Shown: positions 1 through 9,362 of the stretch, piece by piece | Position numbering within the stretch: the stretch's first letter is position 1 | Layout of the letters: the number at the start of each line of letters is the position of its first letter | NCBI RefSeq assembly: GCF_018332695.1 | Contig: NZ_BOQN01000132.1 | Location: 1 to 64,000 of the forward strand | Source of the DNA: Paractinoplanes toevensis | Lineage (GTDB): Bacteria; Actinomycetota; Actinomycetes; Mycobacteriales; Micromonosporaceae | Length of the DNA stretch: 64,000 nt | Direction: 5' to 3' | Notes under the pieces: model-generated | What the model was told of the DNA's origin: nothing | The model's database searches: none | The model's input: only the letters and a program-made list of their open reading frames with translations | Position numbers and translations under genes: made by a program

Positions 1-169
1 CCGGCGCTCAGCCGACTCGGACCGCTCAGGCCGGCGGTCGGGTGACTCGGACCGCCCAGGTCGGCGGTCGGACGACTCGGACCGCCCGGGCCGCACGGAC
101 AACTCGGACGACTCGGGCCGGCGGGCGGGCGACTCCGGCTCGGGTGACTCCGGCTGGGGCGGGGACTAA
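1..169 (+). CDS. C-terminal tail of a gene cut by the left edge (unknown protein)
   Basis: Frame 2 is open from the left edge to a TAA at 167-169. It encodes about 55 residues of a low-complexity tail made of a 10-residue unit of the type DSDRPGRRSG (30 bp per unit, three clear copies from about base 14). The tail ends in Gly/Ser/Asp-rich sequence and a final GWGGD. This looks like the disordered end of a larger protein whose folded part lies outside the window, so no function can be given. Its stop overlaps the stop of the convergent gene by two bases. The other long frames across this stretch have no comparable regular repeat or natural ending. Confidence 0.55.
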   Translation, partial: RRSADSDRSGRRSGDSDRPGRRSDDSDRPGRTDNSDDSGRRAGDSGSGDSGWGGD

Positions 170-792
170 GCCGCCGGGGCCGCTCTCACCCAGCGCCGCG
201 GCGGGCGGCGCCACGACGGGTCGCGACCGGCCAGGGCCAGGGTCTGGTCGAGCAGGGTGGCCTCGCTGTCGGTCGGAACCACCGGGCCGAACAGGCCGGG
301 CACGCCCTCGGCCGGACCCTGGGACAGGAACTCGACCAGCACCTCGAGGGTGCGCGGATCGGCGAAGTACTCCTGGCCGGTGGCCCGGGCCAGGTCCCAG
401 CTGTGCATGATCAATTCGTTCATCGCGACGATGCCGAGGCTCGCGGCCGGCATGGTCACGCCGCCCACGCGGGACGTGCCGGTCCAGGCGGCCGGGTCCT
501 TCCACGCGGTGGCCAGCTCTTCCAGCAGGACCGGGAGACTGCTGCGCCAGTGGCGGCCGAGATGCTGGGCGGAGGGGTCGGGCGGTTGCTCGTCGGTGCC
601 GGGAGCGTCGGTGCGTTTGCGAGCGGCCTGGGTGAACGCATAGGACAGGCCCATCAAATGATCGAGCAGGGCGGCGACGGTCCAGTCGGGACAGGGAGTC
701 GGGCCGGCCAGTTCGGCGTCGCCGACGCCGAGGAGAAGAGCTCGCAGTTTACGAACCGGCGGGTCGAAATCCAGCGGCACACGATCGGCCAC
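166..792 (-). CDS. TIGR03086-type / mycothiol-dependent maleylpyruvate isomerase-like (DinB-fold) protein
   Basis: The protein has about 208 residues. It begins with a segment containing PCPDWTVAALLDHL, the N-terminal helix signature of the actinobacterial DinB-like family that includes TIGR03086 and mycothiol-dependent isomerases. A later stretch, NELIMHSWDLARATGQ, holds the second conserved His/Trp region. Members bind a divalent metal through histidines and many probably use mycothiol; the substrate here is unknown. Start choice: AAGGAGG abuts an ATG at 798 with no spacing but lies 6 nt from an in-frame GTG at 792, so I prefer 792; the ATG adds only two residues. The gene is convergent with, and ends on, the left-edge gene. 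Confidence 0.8.
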   Translation of the reverse strand: MADRVPLDFDPPVRKLRALLLGVGDAELAGPTPCPDWTVAALLDHLMGLSYAFTQAARKRTDAPGTDEQPPDPSAQHLGRHWRSSLPVLLEELATAWKDPAAWTGTSRVGGVTMPAASLGIVAMNELIMHSWDLARATGQEYFADPRTLEVLVEFLSQGPAEGVPGLFGPVVPTDSEATLLDQTLALAGRDPSWRRPPRRWVRAAPAA

Positions 793-939
793 GGTCATCC
801 TCCTTCGGGTCGTTGGTGTTAACCCCACGTTACGGGTGGGGTACGACACTTTTCCGGTCGAGGAAGACCGTTTTCGCGGCTGGGCGAGTTTCCCCTGGTT
901 GCCGACCGACAGAGACGATCAGGCCGGCCGGTCGGGGAC

Positions 940-1055
940 GGTCAGGCCAACCGGTCAGGGACAGTCAGGCCGGCCAGGGAGGAGACGGTCAGGCCAACCG
1001 GTCAGGGACAGTCAGGCCGGCCAGGGAGGAGACGGTCAAAGCCACCGGTCAGGAG
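940..1055. repeat. 47-bp tandem repeat downstream of cobB
   Basis: Two near-identical 47-bp units start at 940 and 987, and a degenerate third starts at 1034 and runs up to the cobB stop. Each unit begins GGTCAGGCC and ends GGGAGGAGAC. Related GGTCAGG words continue to the left to about 915. The array lies in the roughly 250-bp gap between cobB and the DinB-like gene (their 5' and 3' ends, respectively, point away from it). I see no gene in this gap. Confidence 0.8.
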
Positions 1056-3028
1056 ACGGTGATGTCAGCCGTGTCGGCGAGGTCGGGCACGCTCGCGACG
1101 CCGGAGCCGCCGGCCGGCACCGGACCGGAGGCCGGCCTCGGCCCGCCCGCTGGCGGACGCGGATGGCCCTGCGGTCCCTCCGGCGGGCGCGGATGACCCT
1201 GGAGACCTTCCGGTGAACGCGGATGACCCTGCGGTCCCTCCAGCGGACGCGGATGACCCTGCGGTCCCTCCAGCGGACGCGGATGGCCCTGCGGTCCCTC
1301 CGGCGGACGCGGATGACCCTGCGGATTTTCCGGGGGCCAGGGATGACCGTGCCCGTGCGGGCCGTCCGGTGGGCGGGGGCCGCGCGGGCCCTCCGGCGGA
1401 CGCGGGTGGCCGTGCGGACCCTGCGGGTAGGGCGACTGCTGGCCGTGCGACATGGCCGGGGAGGCCGGCTGGGCGTACGCCACCGGCTCGTCGCCGGCGA
1501 TCCCCGGGGACGCCGGCTGGCCGTAGGGCTGCTCGAACAACGCCGGCTGGTCGTGCGGCATCGCGGAGGAGGCCGCCACCATCGGCGCGGCGTGCGCCAT
1601 CGGGACGGGGAGCGGGATGGGCTGGGTGTTCTGCGGCGGCTGAAGGTGCTGCGGCGGCCCCTGCAGAGCGGCCGGGCCGGCGATCGCGGCCGACACCACC
1701 CGCTTCGCGATCTCGGGGGCGGCCGCCCAGTGCAGACCCAGCTGGGACGCGTGCACCTGCCGCCAGACGAAGCCCTCGGGGTTGCCGCCCGACCAGGTCC
1801 AGGCCGGCACCGCACCGGCCCGCGGCGTGACGATCCCGCGGTGCTGCTTGTAGCCGGTGATCCGGGCGCCGGCCGGCGCCAGCAGCGAGGTCGTCGGTGC
1901 GGTCGCCTCGCGGTAGCCGGCCACCGTCTGATCCCCGGTGGACGCCGACGTGTCCAGGACCGCGCACATCGGCCGGCCGTCGAAGTCGCGGCCCAGCCAG
2001 GGCAGCGCCACGCCCTCGGCCACCACCGGCCAGCCGTCGTGCGCGAACTTCGCGACCACGTTGCACAGCCGCCGATTGGCGGAGAGCTCCTCGGCGTACC
2101 CCTCGGGCAGGCCCGCCCCGACGACCAGCGCTCGCGTGCCCGCCGGGAGTGCCTCATCCCGCAGCGGGTCGACGACCACCACGTCGGCGCCGGCCGCGGT
2201 GAGCAGTTCGGCCGTCTCGACGTACGTGTAGGGCGCGCCCGGCCCACCGGCCAGCGCGACGATCGGACGCTGGTCGAACACCTCGCCGCCGACGGCGTCG
2301 CCGGGGGTCCAGATCGGGCCCGGCAGGGCCGGCGCGGCGTTCGCGAGGGCCATCAGGCGTTCCAGGTCGAGGCCGCCCGCGACCGCCTCGCCCAGCCGGC
2401 GCACCGCCCGGCCGGCCTCCACCGTGCGGTGCGCCACCGGAACCGGGCCGTGCGCGCGGGACGGCAGGACGTTCGGCAGGTCGCCGCGCCGCAGCGCGCC
2501 CAGCACCGGCATGCCGATGTCGTCGAGCGCGGTGCGCAGCATCTGTTCGTGCCGGGGTGACGCCACCCGGTTGAGGATCACCCCGCCCAGGTGCACCATC
2601 TCGTCGAACATCCGGAAGCCGTGCACGAGCGCGGCCAGCGAATGCCCCATCGCCGCGACGTCGATGACCAGTACGACCGGTGCGCGCAGGCTGGCCGCGA
2701 CCGCGGCCGTCCCGTCCACCTCGGGCTGACCGGTCAGCGAGTCGAACAGGCCCATGGCGCCCTCGACGACCGAGAGCTGCGCGCCGGCCGCTCCGTGCGC
2801 GAAAAGCGGCGCGATCCGTTGCGCACCGACCAGGCGCGGGTCTAGGTTGCGCCCAGGACGACCGGCGGCGAGACCGAGGTACGCGGCGTCGGTGTGATCC
2901 GGTCCGACCTTGAATCCGGCGGCCGGGATGCCACGAGCCACACAGGCCGCGAGCAGTCCGACGGCGACGGCCGTCTTACCGTGCCCCGACGAGGGGGCGC
3001 TCACGACCAGACGGGGCTGGGCGGTCAT
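1049..3028 (-). CDS. cobB: Cobyrinate a,c-diamide synthase (cobB/cbiA) with a repetitive C-terminal tail
   Basis: This is a two-domain, ATP-dependent glutamine amidotransferase of cobalamin synthesis that amidates the a and c side chains of cobyrinate. The N-terminus carries the P-loop SGHGKTAVAVG and the family signature KVGPDHTDAAYLGLAAGRPGRNLDP. The synthetase and amidotransferase domains fill roughly residues 1-450. Beyond them lies about 200 residues of Pro/Gly/His/Gln-rich sequence, unlike the usual length of 430-470, with a decapeptide repeat (GPQGHPRPPE type) around residues 560-625. The start is the ATG at 3028; a GTG codon directly precedes it, with GGGAGA at usable spacing for either. 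The other cob genes in the window lie about 7.4 kb away (cobD-cobQ). Confidence 0.9.
   Translation of the reverse strand: MTAQPRLVVSAPSSGHGKTAVAVGLLAACVARGIPAAGFKVGPDHTDAAYLGLAAGRPGRNLDPRLVGAQRIAPLFAHGAAGAQLSVVEGAMGLFDSLTGQPEVDGTAAVAASLRAPVVLVIDVAAMGHSLAALVHGFRMFDEMVHLGGVILNRVASPRHEQMLRTALDDIGMPVLGALRRGDLPNVLPSRAHGPVPVAHRTVEAGRAVRRLGEAVAGGLDLERLMALANAAPALPGPIWTPGDAVGGEVFDQRPIVALAGGPGAPYTYVETAELLTAAGADVVVVDPLRDEALPAGTRALVVGAGLPEGYAEELSANRRLCNVVAKFAHDGWPVVAEGVALPWLGRDFDGRPMCAVLDTSASTGDQTVAGYREATAPTTSLLAPAGARITGYKQHRGIVTPRAGAVPAWTWSGGNPEGFVWRQVHASQLGLHWAAAPEIAKRVVSAAIAGPAALQGPPQHLQPPQNTQPIPLPVPMAHAAPMVAASSAMPHDQPALFEQPYGQPASPGIAGDEPVAYAQPASPAMSHGQQSPYPQGPHGHPRPPEGPRGPRPPDGPHGHGHPWPPENPQGHPRPPEGPQGHPRPLEGPQGHPRPLEGPQGHPRSPEGLQGHPRPPEGPQGHPRPPAGGPRPASGPVPAGGSGVASVPDLADTADITVS
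1151..1340 (-). repeat. 30-bp coding tandem repeat in the cobB tail
   Basis: Six 30-bp units can be counted from the word GGATG(A/G)CCCT recurring at 1161, 1191, 1221, 1251, 1281 and 1311. Exactly 30-bp spacing keeps the cobB frame and gives a decapeptide repeat of the form GHPRPPEGPQ. Copies differ by a few substitutions but by no indel, consistent with selection on the reading frame. Confidence 0.85.
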
Positions 3029-3139
3029 CACTGGTTCTCCCGACGCTGAACTGGACCGGCGTGCCCGCGAACAGGTCCGCCGGACGGCACAGTACCCGGC
3101 TGCGGCGGTCGCCGCCCGACCGCCGGGTAGCCTCAGAGG

Positions 3140-4063
3140 GTGTACCGGTTCCTGCTGACACCTCGCTGGCTGGGCGCTGCCGTGCTGACGATCGTGGCCT
3201 CAGTGATCATGGTCATGCTCGGCAACTGGCAACTGCGGCGCTACGAGGAACGCAGCGCCATCAACAACCGCATCGACGCCGCCGATTCGACGCAGGCGGT
3301 CCCGCTCACCTCGATCCTGACTGCCCCGGCCGGTGCCGGCACCGCGGGCGCCTCCCCCGGCAAGAGCCTGGCCTGGACAAAGGTGACGGTCACCGGGCAG
3401 TACGACCCGACCCACGAGATCCAGGCCCGGGGGCGGACGGTGGACAGCAACGTCGGCTTCGAGATCGTCACGCCGCTGGTGCTGGCCGACGGCACCGCGG
3501 TGCTGATCGATCGGGGCTGGGTGCCGGCACCGCCCGAGGGCGCCAGCGCGGCTCCGACCGTGCCGGCCGCGCCGACCGGGGAGGTCACGGTGGTCGGACA
3601 GGTTCACCTGTCGGAAAGCCGACCTGCCCCGATCGAGCACCGGGACGGCCGGCTGGACACCCGGCGGATCGCGGTGCCGCACCTCGCGGGCGAGATGCCC
3701 TATCCGGTCTACGGGGCGTACGTGCTGCTCACCGAGCAGACGCCGGCCGCCGACCCGGCGTTCACCGCGATCCCGATCGACCACGAGGACGCCTGGCAGA
3801 ACGGCGGCTACGCGGTCCAGTGGTGGCTCTTCGCCCTGATGGCCCTGATCGCGTACGGCGTGCAGGCGCGCAAGGAAGCCCAGGGGCCGGAGGCGCCCGC
3901 GAAGAAGCCGACGCTGCGCGACCGGGTCGCCGAGGCCGACAAGAAACGGGAGTCCGCCCGGCTCGCCGCGCTCCACGAGCCGGTGGATCGGGTCGAGGAG
4001 GCGGACCGCCGGGCGGCCGCCGAGGCGGAACGCCGGCTCGCGGCGCAGAGCGGCCAAGACTAG
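3140..4063 (+). CDS. SURF1-family cytochrome oxidase biogenesis protein
   Basis: The protein has 307 residues with the SURF1 plan: an N-terminal membrane helix (about residues 11-28) followed by GNWQLRRYEER, and a second helix near residue 235 (WWLFALMALIAYGVQA), which leaves a soluble domain outside the membrane between them. GRTVDSNVGFEIVTPLVLADG and VLIDRGWVP are typical internal SURF1 stretches. The family helps assemble the aa3-type cytochrome c oxidase. A charged tail rich in Lys, Glu and Ala follows the second helix. The GTG start has AGAGG directly against it with no spacer, so the mRNA could be leaderless. A small membrane protein gene follows after 9 bp. Confidence 0.9.
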   Translation: MYRFLLTPRWLGAAVLTIVASVIMVMLGNWQLRRYEERSAINNRIDAADSTQAVPLTSILTAPAGAGTAGASPGKSLAWTKVTVTGQYDPTHEIQARGRTVDSNVGFEIVTPLVLADGTAVLIDRGWVPAPPEGASAAPTVPAAPTGEVTVVGQVHLSESRPAPIEHRDGRLDTRRIAVPHLAGEMPYPVYGAYVLLTEQTPAADPAFTAIPIDHEDAWQNGGYAVQWWLFALMALIAYGVQARKEAQGPEAPAKKPTLRDRVAEADKKRESARLAALHEPVDRVEEADRRAAAEAERRLAAQSGQD

Positions 4064-4072
4064 GGTCCTTGC

Positions 4073-4537
4073 ATGACCTCGCCGAGCGACCCGTGGGGCC
4101 CCTCTCCGGACGATCCGTGGACCGTGCCCAGCCCGTCGCCGGCCACTCCGGCGCTTCCGGTCTCCGGGCCGCCGGCAGCCGCGCCCGGCCCGGTCATCGT
4201 GCAGATCGCGGAGATCGCGGTCACCTCGACGACCGTGCACACCCCGGCCGGTGACATCCCGCTCGCCGGGTCACAGTGGCAGGTCAACGACTACTGGCAC
4301 AGCCAGCAGCGCATCCCGAGATGGGCGATCGTCCTCGCCATCGTCGGCTTCTGCGTGCTTACCGTGCTGAGCCTGCTCTTCCTGCTGATCAAGGAAACGG
4401 TGATGCAGGGCACGGTGCAGGTGACCGTGACCAACGGCACGCGGCAATATGTGGCCCGCATCCCGGTCACCGACCAGGTCGCCGTCACCACCATCAACCA
4501 GCAGGTCAACTACGTCCGCACGTTGGCTGCGCTCTAG
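4073..4537 (+). CDS. Small single-pass membrane protein, hypothetical
   Basis: This 154-residue protein is not a named family I recognise. Residues 1-45 are rich in Pro, Ser and Ala and probably disordered. A strong membrane helix spans about residues 83-107 (WAIVLAIVGFCVLTVLSLLFLLI). The C-terminal segment of about 45 residues has a beta-like Thr/Val pattern (GTVQVTVTNGTRQYVARIPV). It follows SURF1 by 9 bp, so the two may be co-transcribed. Its TAG stop overlaps the end of the convergent DNA ligase gene by a few bases. Codon usage matches the neighbours, so the gene looks real. Confidence 0.75.
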   Translation: MTSPSDPWGPSPDDPWTVPSPSPATPALPVSGPPAAAPGPVIVQIAEIAVTSTTVHTPAGDIPLAGSQWQVNDYWHSQQRIPRWAIVLAIVGFCVLTVLSLLFLLIKETVMQGTVQVTVTNGTRQYVARIPVTDQVAVTTINQQVNYVRTLAAL

Positions 4538-6048
4538 GCGCCGAGTTGCAGGGCCCGCACGCTGTCGATCGTGTCGGCCTCGCTCGCCGGCTTGTCGTCG
4601 CGGTAGCGCAGCACCCGGGCGAACCGCAGCGCCACCCCGCCCGGATAGCGCGGTGAGGTCTGCACCCCGTCGAACGCGATCTCGACCACCTGCTCGGGCC
4701 GCACCCGCACCACCCAGCCGTCGTCCTCGGTCTTCAGCTCCTGGAAGCGCTCGGTCTGCCAGCGCAGCAGCTCGTCGGTGAGGCCCTTGAACGTCTTGCC
4801 GAGCATCACGAAACCGCCGGTCGCCGGGTCGAGCGCGCCCAGGTGGAGGTTGGACAGCCAGCCCTTGCGGCGGCCGTGCCCCCACTCGACGGCGAGCACC
4901 ACCAGGTCGAGCGTGTGCCGGGGTTTGACCTTGACCCAGGCCGAGCCGCGGCGACCCACGTCGTACGGCGCCTCGAGGGCCTTGATGACCACGCCCTCCT
5001 GACCGGCCGCCAGCGCGGCGGCGAAGGCCGCCGCGGCCTCCTCCTCGACGGTGGCCGTCGTGCGCCCGACGAGCAGCGACGCCGGCAGCGCGTCGGCGAG
5101 GGCCGACCAGCGCACCCGGCCCGGCTCGTCGAGCAGGTCGGTGCCGTCCAGGTGGAGCAGGTCGAAGAAGTAGGGCACCAGGGCGGCAGCGGCGTCGCCC
5201 CGGGTGGCGGCCCGGCTCGACGTCTCCTGGAACGGGCGGGGTCGCCCGTCGGGGCCGAGGGTCATCGCCTCGCCGTCGAGCACCACCTCGCGCAGCGGCA
5301 GTGCCCGGACCGCCGCGACCACCTCGGGCATCCGGCCGGTGATGTCGTCGAGGCTGCGGGTGAAGACGGCCACATCGTCGCCGGACCGGTGCACCTGGAT
5401 GCGGATGCCGTCGAGCTTGACGTCGACCGCGGCGGGCACACCGGTGGCCAGCAGCGCGGCGCCCACGTCGGGGGCACTCTGCGCGAGCATCGGGGTGAGC
5501 GGGGTGCCGACCCGCAGGTTGATCTCGGCGAGCGCGGCGGCACCGCCGGTCAGCGCGGCCACCGCCACCTGCTTGAGGTCGCCGGAGAGCAGCAGCGCCC
5601 GGCGCACCGCGACCACCGGCACCTCGGCGGCCTTGGCGATCGCGTCGGCGAGCAGCCCGGCCTGGGCGCCCTGCCGCAACTCGCCGGAGAACAGACCGAT
5701 CAGCAGCCGCTGCTCGTCGACCGTCGCCGCGCCGAACAGCGCGCCGAGCAGGTCACGCCGCCGAGCCTGCGAACCGGCCCCGGCCACCACCGAGATCTCG
5801 GCGATCGCCGCGTCGACCGCGCCGACCGTCAGCGACGGCTCGGCGGCCGGCGGCGGCCGGTCGCGCAGGCTCGCATAGCCGACGCCGGTCTGCCGCTGCC
5901 GCAGCTCACCGGCAAGATAGGCCGACCCGGCCGCGATCTCGCCCGGGTCGAGCCGCCGCAGCGCGTCGGCCAACAACTCGATCTTGGCCTTGCGCCCGGG
6001 AACAGCCGCTACGGCAGCCGAGGTGGCCGCCAGATCTAGGAACCGCAC
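4534..6048 (-). CDS. ligB: ATP-dependent DNA ligase (LigB type)
   Basis: The protein has 504 residues. An N-terminal DNA-binding region (about 1-180) is followed by the nucleotidyltransferase core. The adenylated lysine lies in KLDG (residues 211-214, followed by IRIQVHR). Later ligase motifs are visible: LDGEAMT, FFDLLHLDG, EGVVIK, WVKVKPRH and the C-terminal OB-fold stretch RFARVLRYRDDKPASEADT. The length and layout match actinobacterial LigB, not LigC or LigD. The GTG start has AGGA 6 nt upstream. A LexA-boxed 98-aa gene lies 106 bp upstream on the same strand, so the ligase may be SOS-inducible if the two are co-transcribed; this is an inference. Confidence 0.92.
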   Translation of the reverse strand: MRFLDLAATSAAVAAVPGRKAKIELLADALRRLDPGEIAAGSAYLAGELRQRQTGVGYASLRDRPPPAAEPSLTVGAVDAAIAEISVVAGAGSQARRRDLLGALFGAATVDEQRLLIGLFSGELRQGAQAGLLADAIAKAAEVPVVAVRRALLLSGDLKQVAVAALTGGAAALAEINLRVGTPLTPMLAQSAPDVGAALLATGVPAAVDVKLDGIRIQVHRSGDDVAVFTRSLDDITGRMPEVVAAVRALPLREVVLDGEAMTLGPDGRPRPFQETSSRAATRGDAAAALVPYFFDLLHLDGTDLLDEPGRVRWSALADALPASLLVGRTTATVEEEAAAAFAAALAAGQEGVVIKALEAPYDVGRRGSAWVKVKPRHTLDLVVLAVEWGHGRRKGWLSNLHLGALDPATGGFVMLGKTFKGLTDELLRWQTERFQELKTEDDGWVVRVRPEQVVEIAFDGVQTSPRYPGGVALRFARVLRYRDDKPASEADTIDSVRALQLGA

Positions 6049-6154
6049 GGGCTCATCCTGGCAGCCACCTCTGACATTTTCTTGCCGTCACGAAGCTCCC
6101 GACCCCCGGTCTCTTCGCGACTGTCGCGCGCTCCCCCGTTAGAAACGCGCGAGC

Positions 6155-6451
6155 TCAGGCCGCGAGCGGCTCGGCGATGCGGAACCCGCGGGCTCGCACC
6201 GCGTCGGCGACGCGGGACAGTTGGGCGTCGATCGCGCAGAGCGTCTGCGAGATCTCCGCGAGGTGATCGTTGAGGGCGGAGTCGTCCCACCCCTCGACGT
6301 CGACCTCGTCGAGCGCGCGCACGGCGGCACGCAGGCGGACGATGGACTCAAGGCGGTCACGGGAGCGAAGTCGATCGATGGCGTGGCGCGGCCCGACGGG
6401 CATCGGACGCACCACCAGGGACACCGAGGCAGGCACATCATTCGAACGCAT
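6155..6451 (-). CDS. 98-aa helical protein of unknown function, predicted SOS-regulated
   Basis: I do not recognise a family. The sequence is mostly helical and charged. Its second half (DDSALNDHLAEISQTLCAIDAQLSRVADAVRARGF) has the heptad-like spacing of a coiled coil or helical hairpin. GC at third codon positions is high, as expected for a real gene here. A perfect LexA box overlaps its ATG, and a plausible sigma-70-type promoter places transcription start at or next to the ATG, so the mRNA is probably leaderless. The gene lies upstream of and in line with an ATP-dependent DNA ligase, suggesting a DNA-damage role. Confidence 0.7.
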   Translation of the reverse strand: MRSNDVPASVSLVVRPMPVGPRHAIDRLRSRDRLESIVRLRAAVRALDEVDVEGWDDSALNDHLAEISQTLCAIDAQLSRVADAVRARGFRIAEPLAA

Positions 6452-6457
6452 GTTCGA
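6442..6457 (-). promoter_or_regulatory. LexA (SOS) box
   Basis: The sequence reads TCGAACATGCGTTCGA on the minus strand, a perfect 6+4+6 match to the mycobacterial/actinobacterial LexA consensus TCGAAC-N4-GTTCGA. The ATG of the 98-aa gene (6451-6449) sits in the 4-bp centre. Bound repressor would cover the predicted transcription start. Confidence 0.85.
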
Positions 6458-6458
6458 G

Positions 6459-6487
6459 ATCCTAACAGGATTAGAACACCTGTCGCA
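6459..6487 (-). promoter_or_regulatory. Predicted promoter of the 98-aa gene
   Basis: On the minus strand a TGCGAC -35-like hexamer (6487-6482) is followed after exactly 17 bp by a TAGGAT -10-like hexamer (6464-6459). The ATG begins 7 nt further on, the normal distance for transcription start, which implies a leaderless mRNA. The match is by eye. Confidence 0.5.
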
Positions 6488-6505
6488 CCTGCCTCACCCG
6501 TCCGG

Positions 6506-7975
<1,470 letters not shown>

Positions 7976-7991
7976 CGGCGACCCGCCTCCT

Positions 7992-9344
7992 TCAGCTCGT
8001 CAGCGCCTCCGCCACGTTCTTGAGCAGCAGGGCCTCGGCCACGCAGACCCGCTCGAACTCGCCCAGGTGCAGGCTCTCGTCGGGGCCGTGCGCACCGGAG
8101 TACGGATCTTCCACGCCGGTCACCAGGATCGCGGCGGCCGGGAACAGCTCCTGGAAGGTGGCGATGAACGGGATCGACCCGCCGACGCCCATGTCCACCG
8201 GTGCGGTGCCGTCCCAGGCGCTGGCGAACGCAGCGCGGGCCGCGTCGTACACCGGGCCGGTCGCGTCGATGACGCAGGGCGAACCGCCGGCCTCCAGGGT
8301 GACCTCGACCTGGGCGCCCCACGGAACGTACTTCTCCAGGTGGGCGCGGACGGCCGCGTACGCCGAGATGGGGTCGTCGCCGGGCGCGAGCCGCACGCTG
8401 ATCTTCGCCTTGGCGGTCGGCTGCAGGGCGTTCGCCGCCTCGAAGGTGCGTGGGGCGTCGATGCCGAGCACCGAGATGGCCGGTTTGGTCCAAATCCGGT
8501 CGGTGATGGTGCCATGGCCGATCAGCTTGACGCCGTCGACGACGCCGCCCTCCTCCCGGAACCGGTCTTCCGGGTAGTCCACGCTGGCGCCCTCGCGACC
8601 GACCAGGCCGTCGACGGCGACGTCGCCGTTCTCGTCGTGCAGGGTGGTCAACAGCCGCGCGAGGGTCATCAGCGCGTCCGGGATCGGGCCGCCGAACATG
8701 CCACTGTGCACGGCGTTCTTGAGCACCTTGACCTCGGCGAACAGGTTGACGATGCCGCGCAGCGAGGTGGTCAGCGCAGGCTGGCCGATGTCCCAGTTGC
8801 CGGAGTCGGCGATCACGATGACGTCGGAGCGCAGCTCTTCGGTGTGCGCCTCGATGATGTCGTTGAGCGAATCGGAGCCGTACTCCTCCTCGCCCTCGAC
8901 GAAGACGACGACGCCGACCGGCAGCTGGTCGCCGAACGCGCGCAGCGCGGCGACGTGCGCCATCACGCCGGCCTTGTCGTCGGCGGCGCCCCGGCCGTAG
9001 AGCCGGCCGTCCCGCTCGACCGGCTCGAACGGGTCACTGGTCCAGAGCGACACGTCGCCGGTCGGCTGTACGTCGTGGTGTGCGTAGAGCAGCACGGTGG
9101 GCGCGCCGGCCGGGGCCGCCTTGCGGCCGATGACCGCGGGCTGGCCGCCGTGCCGCACGATCTCCGTCTCGAGCCCGCAGCCCCGCAGCAGCTCGGCGAC
9201 GGCCGTCGCGGACCGCTCGACCTGGGTGTGGTCGAAGCCCTCGAAGGCGATGCCGGGGATCCGGACCAGGTTTTCCAGGTCGGCACGGACCCCGGGCATC
9301 TCCCGCGCGATCGCGGCGCGCAGATCGGTTTCACTCAAGCTCAT
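7992..9344 (-). CDS. M20-family metallo-dipeptidase
   Basis: The protein has 450 residues with the co-catalytic zinc peptidase plan. It shows YAHHDVQP (first metal His), GRGAADDKAG (bridging Asp), EGEEEYGS (catalytic Glu pair), IADSGNW (Asp ligand) and near the end GAHGPDESLH (last His region). The middle segment from about 195 to 310 is the dimerisation lid containing KNAVHSGMFGGP. It probably acts in the cytoplasm on dipeptides or modified peptides; specificity is not visible. AGGA lies 8 nt before the ATG. The monooxygenase gene follows 16 bp downstream and the M48 peptidase gene ends 18 bp upstream, so three genes run closely on this strand. Confidence 0.9.
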   Translation of the reverse strand: MSLSETDLRAAIAREMPGVRADLENLVRIPGIAFEGFDHTQVERSATAVAELLRGCGLETEIVRHGGQPAVIGRKAAPAGAPTVLLYAHHDVQPTGDVSLWTSDPFEPVERDGRLYGRGAADDKAGVMAHVAALRAFGDQLPVGVVVFVEGEEEYGSDSLNDIIEAHTEELRSDVIVIADSGNWDIGQPALTTSLRGIVNLFAEVKVLKNAVHSGMFGGPIPDALMTLARLLTTLHDENGDVAVDGLVGREGASVDYPEDRFREEGGVVDGVKLIGHGTITDRIWTKPAISVLGIDAPRTFEAANALQPTAKAKISVRLAPGDDPISAYAAVRAHLEKYVPWGAQVEVTLEAGGSPCVIDATGPVYDAARAAFASAWDGTAPVDMGVGGSIPFIATFQELFPAAAILVTGVEDPYSGAHGPDESLHLGEFERVCVAEALLLKNVAEALTS

Positions 9345-9362
9345 GGAACCGATCCTAGGGCC

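Noticed and set aside
940..1055. CRISPR-like appearance of the 47-bp repeat
   Set aside because: Units are directly abutting with no unique spacers, and there are no cas genes.
3032..3139. Cobalamin riboswitch upstream of cobB (and upstream of the cobD operon)
   Set aside because: No B12-box-like core was visible in either short upstream region.
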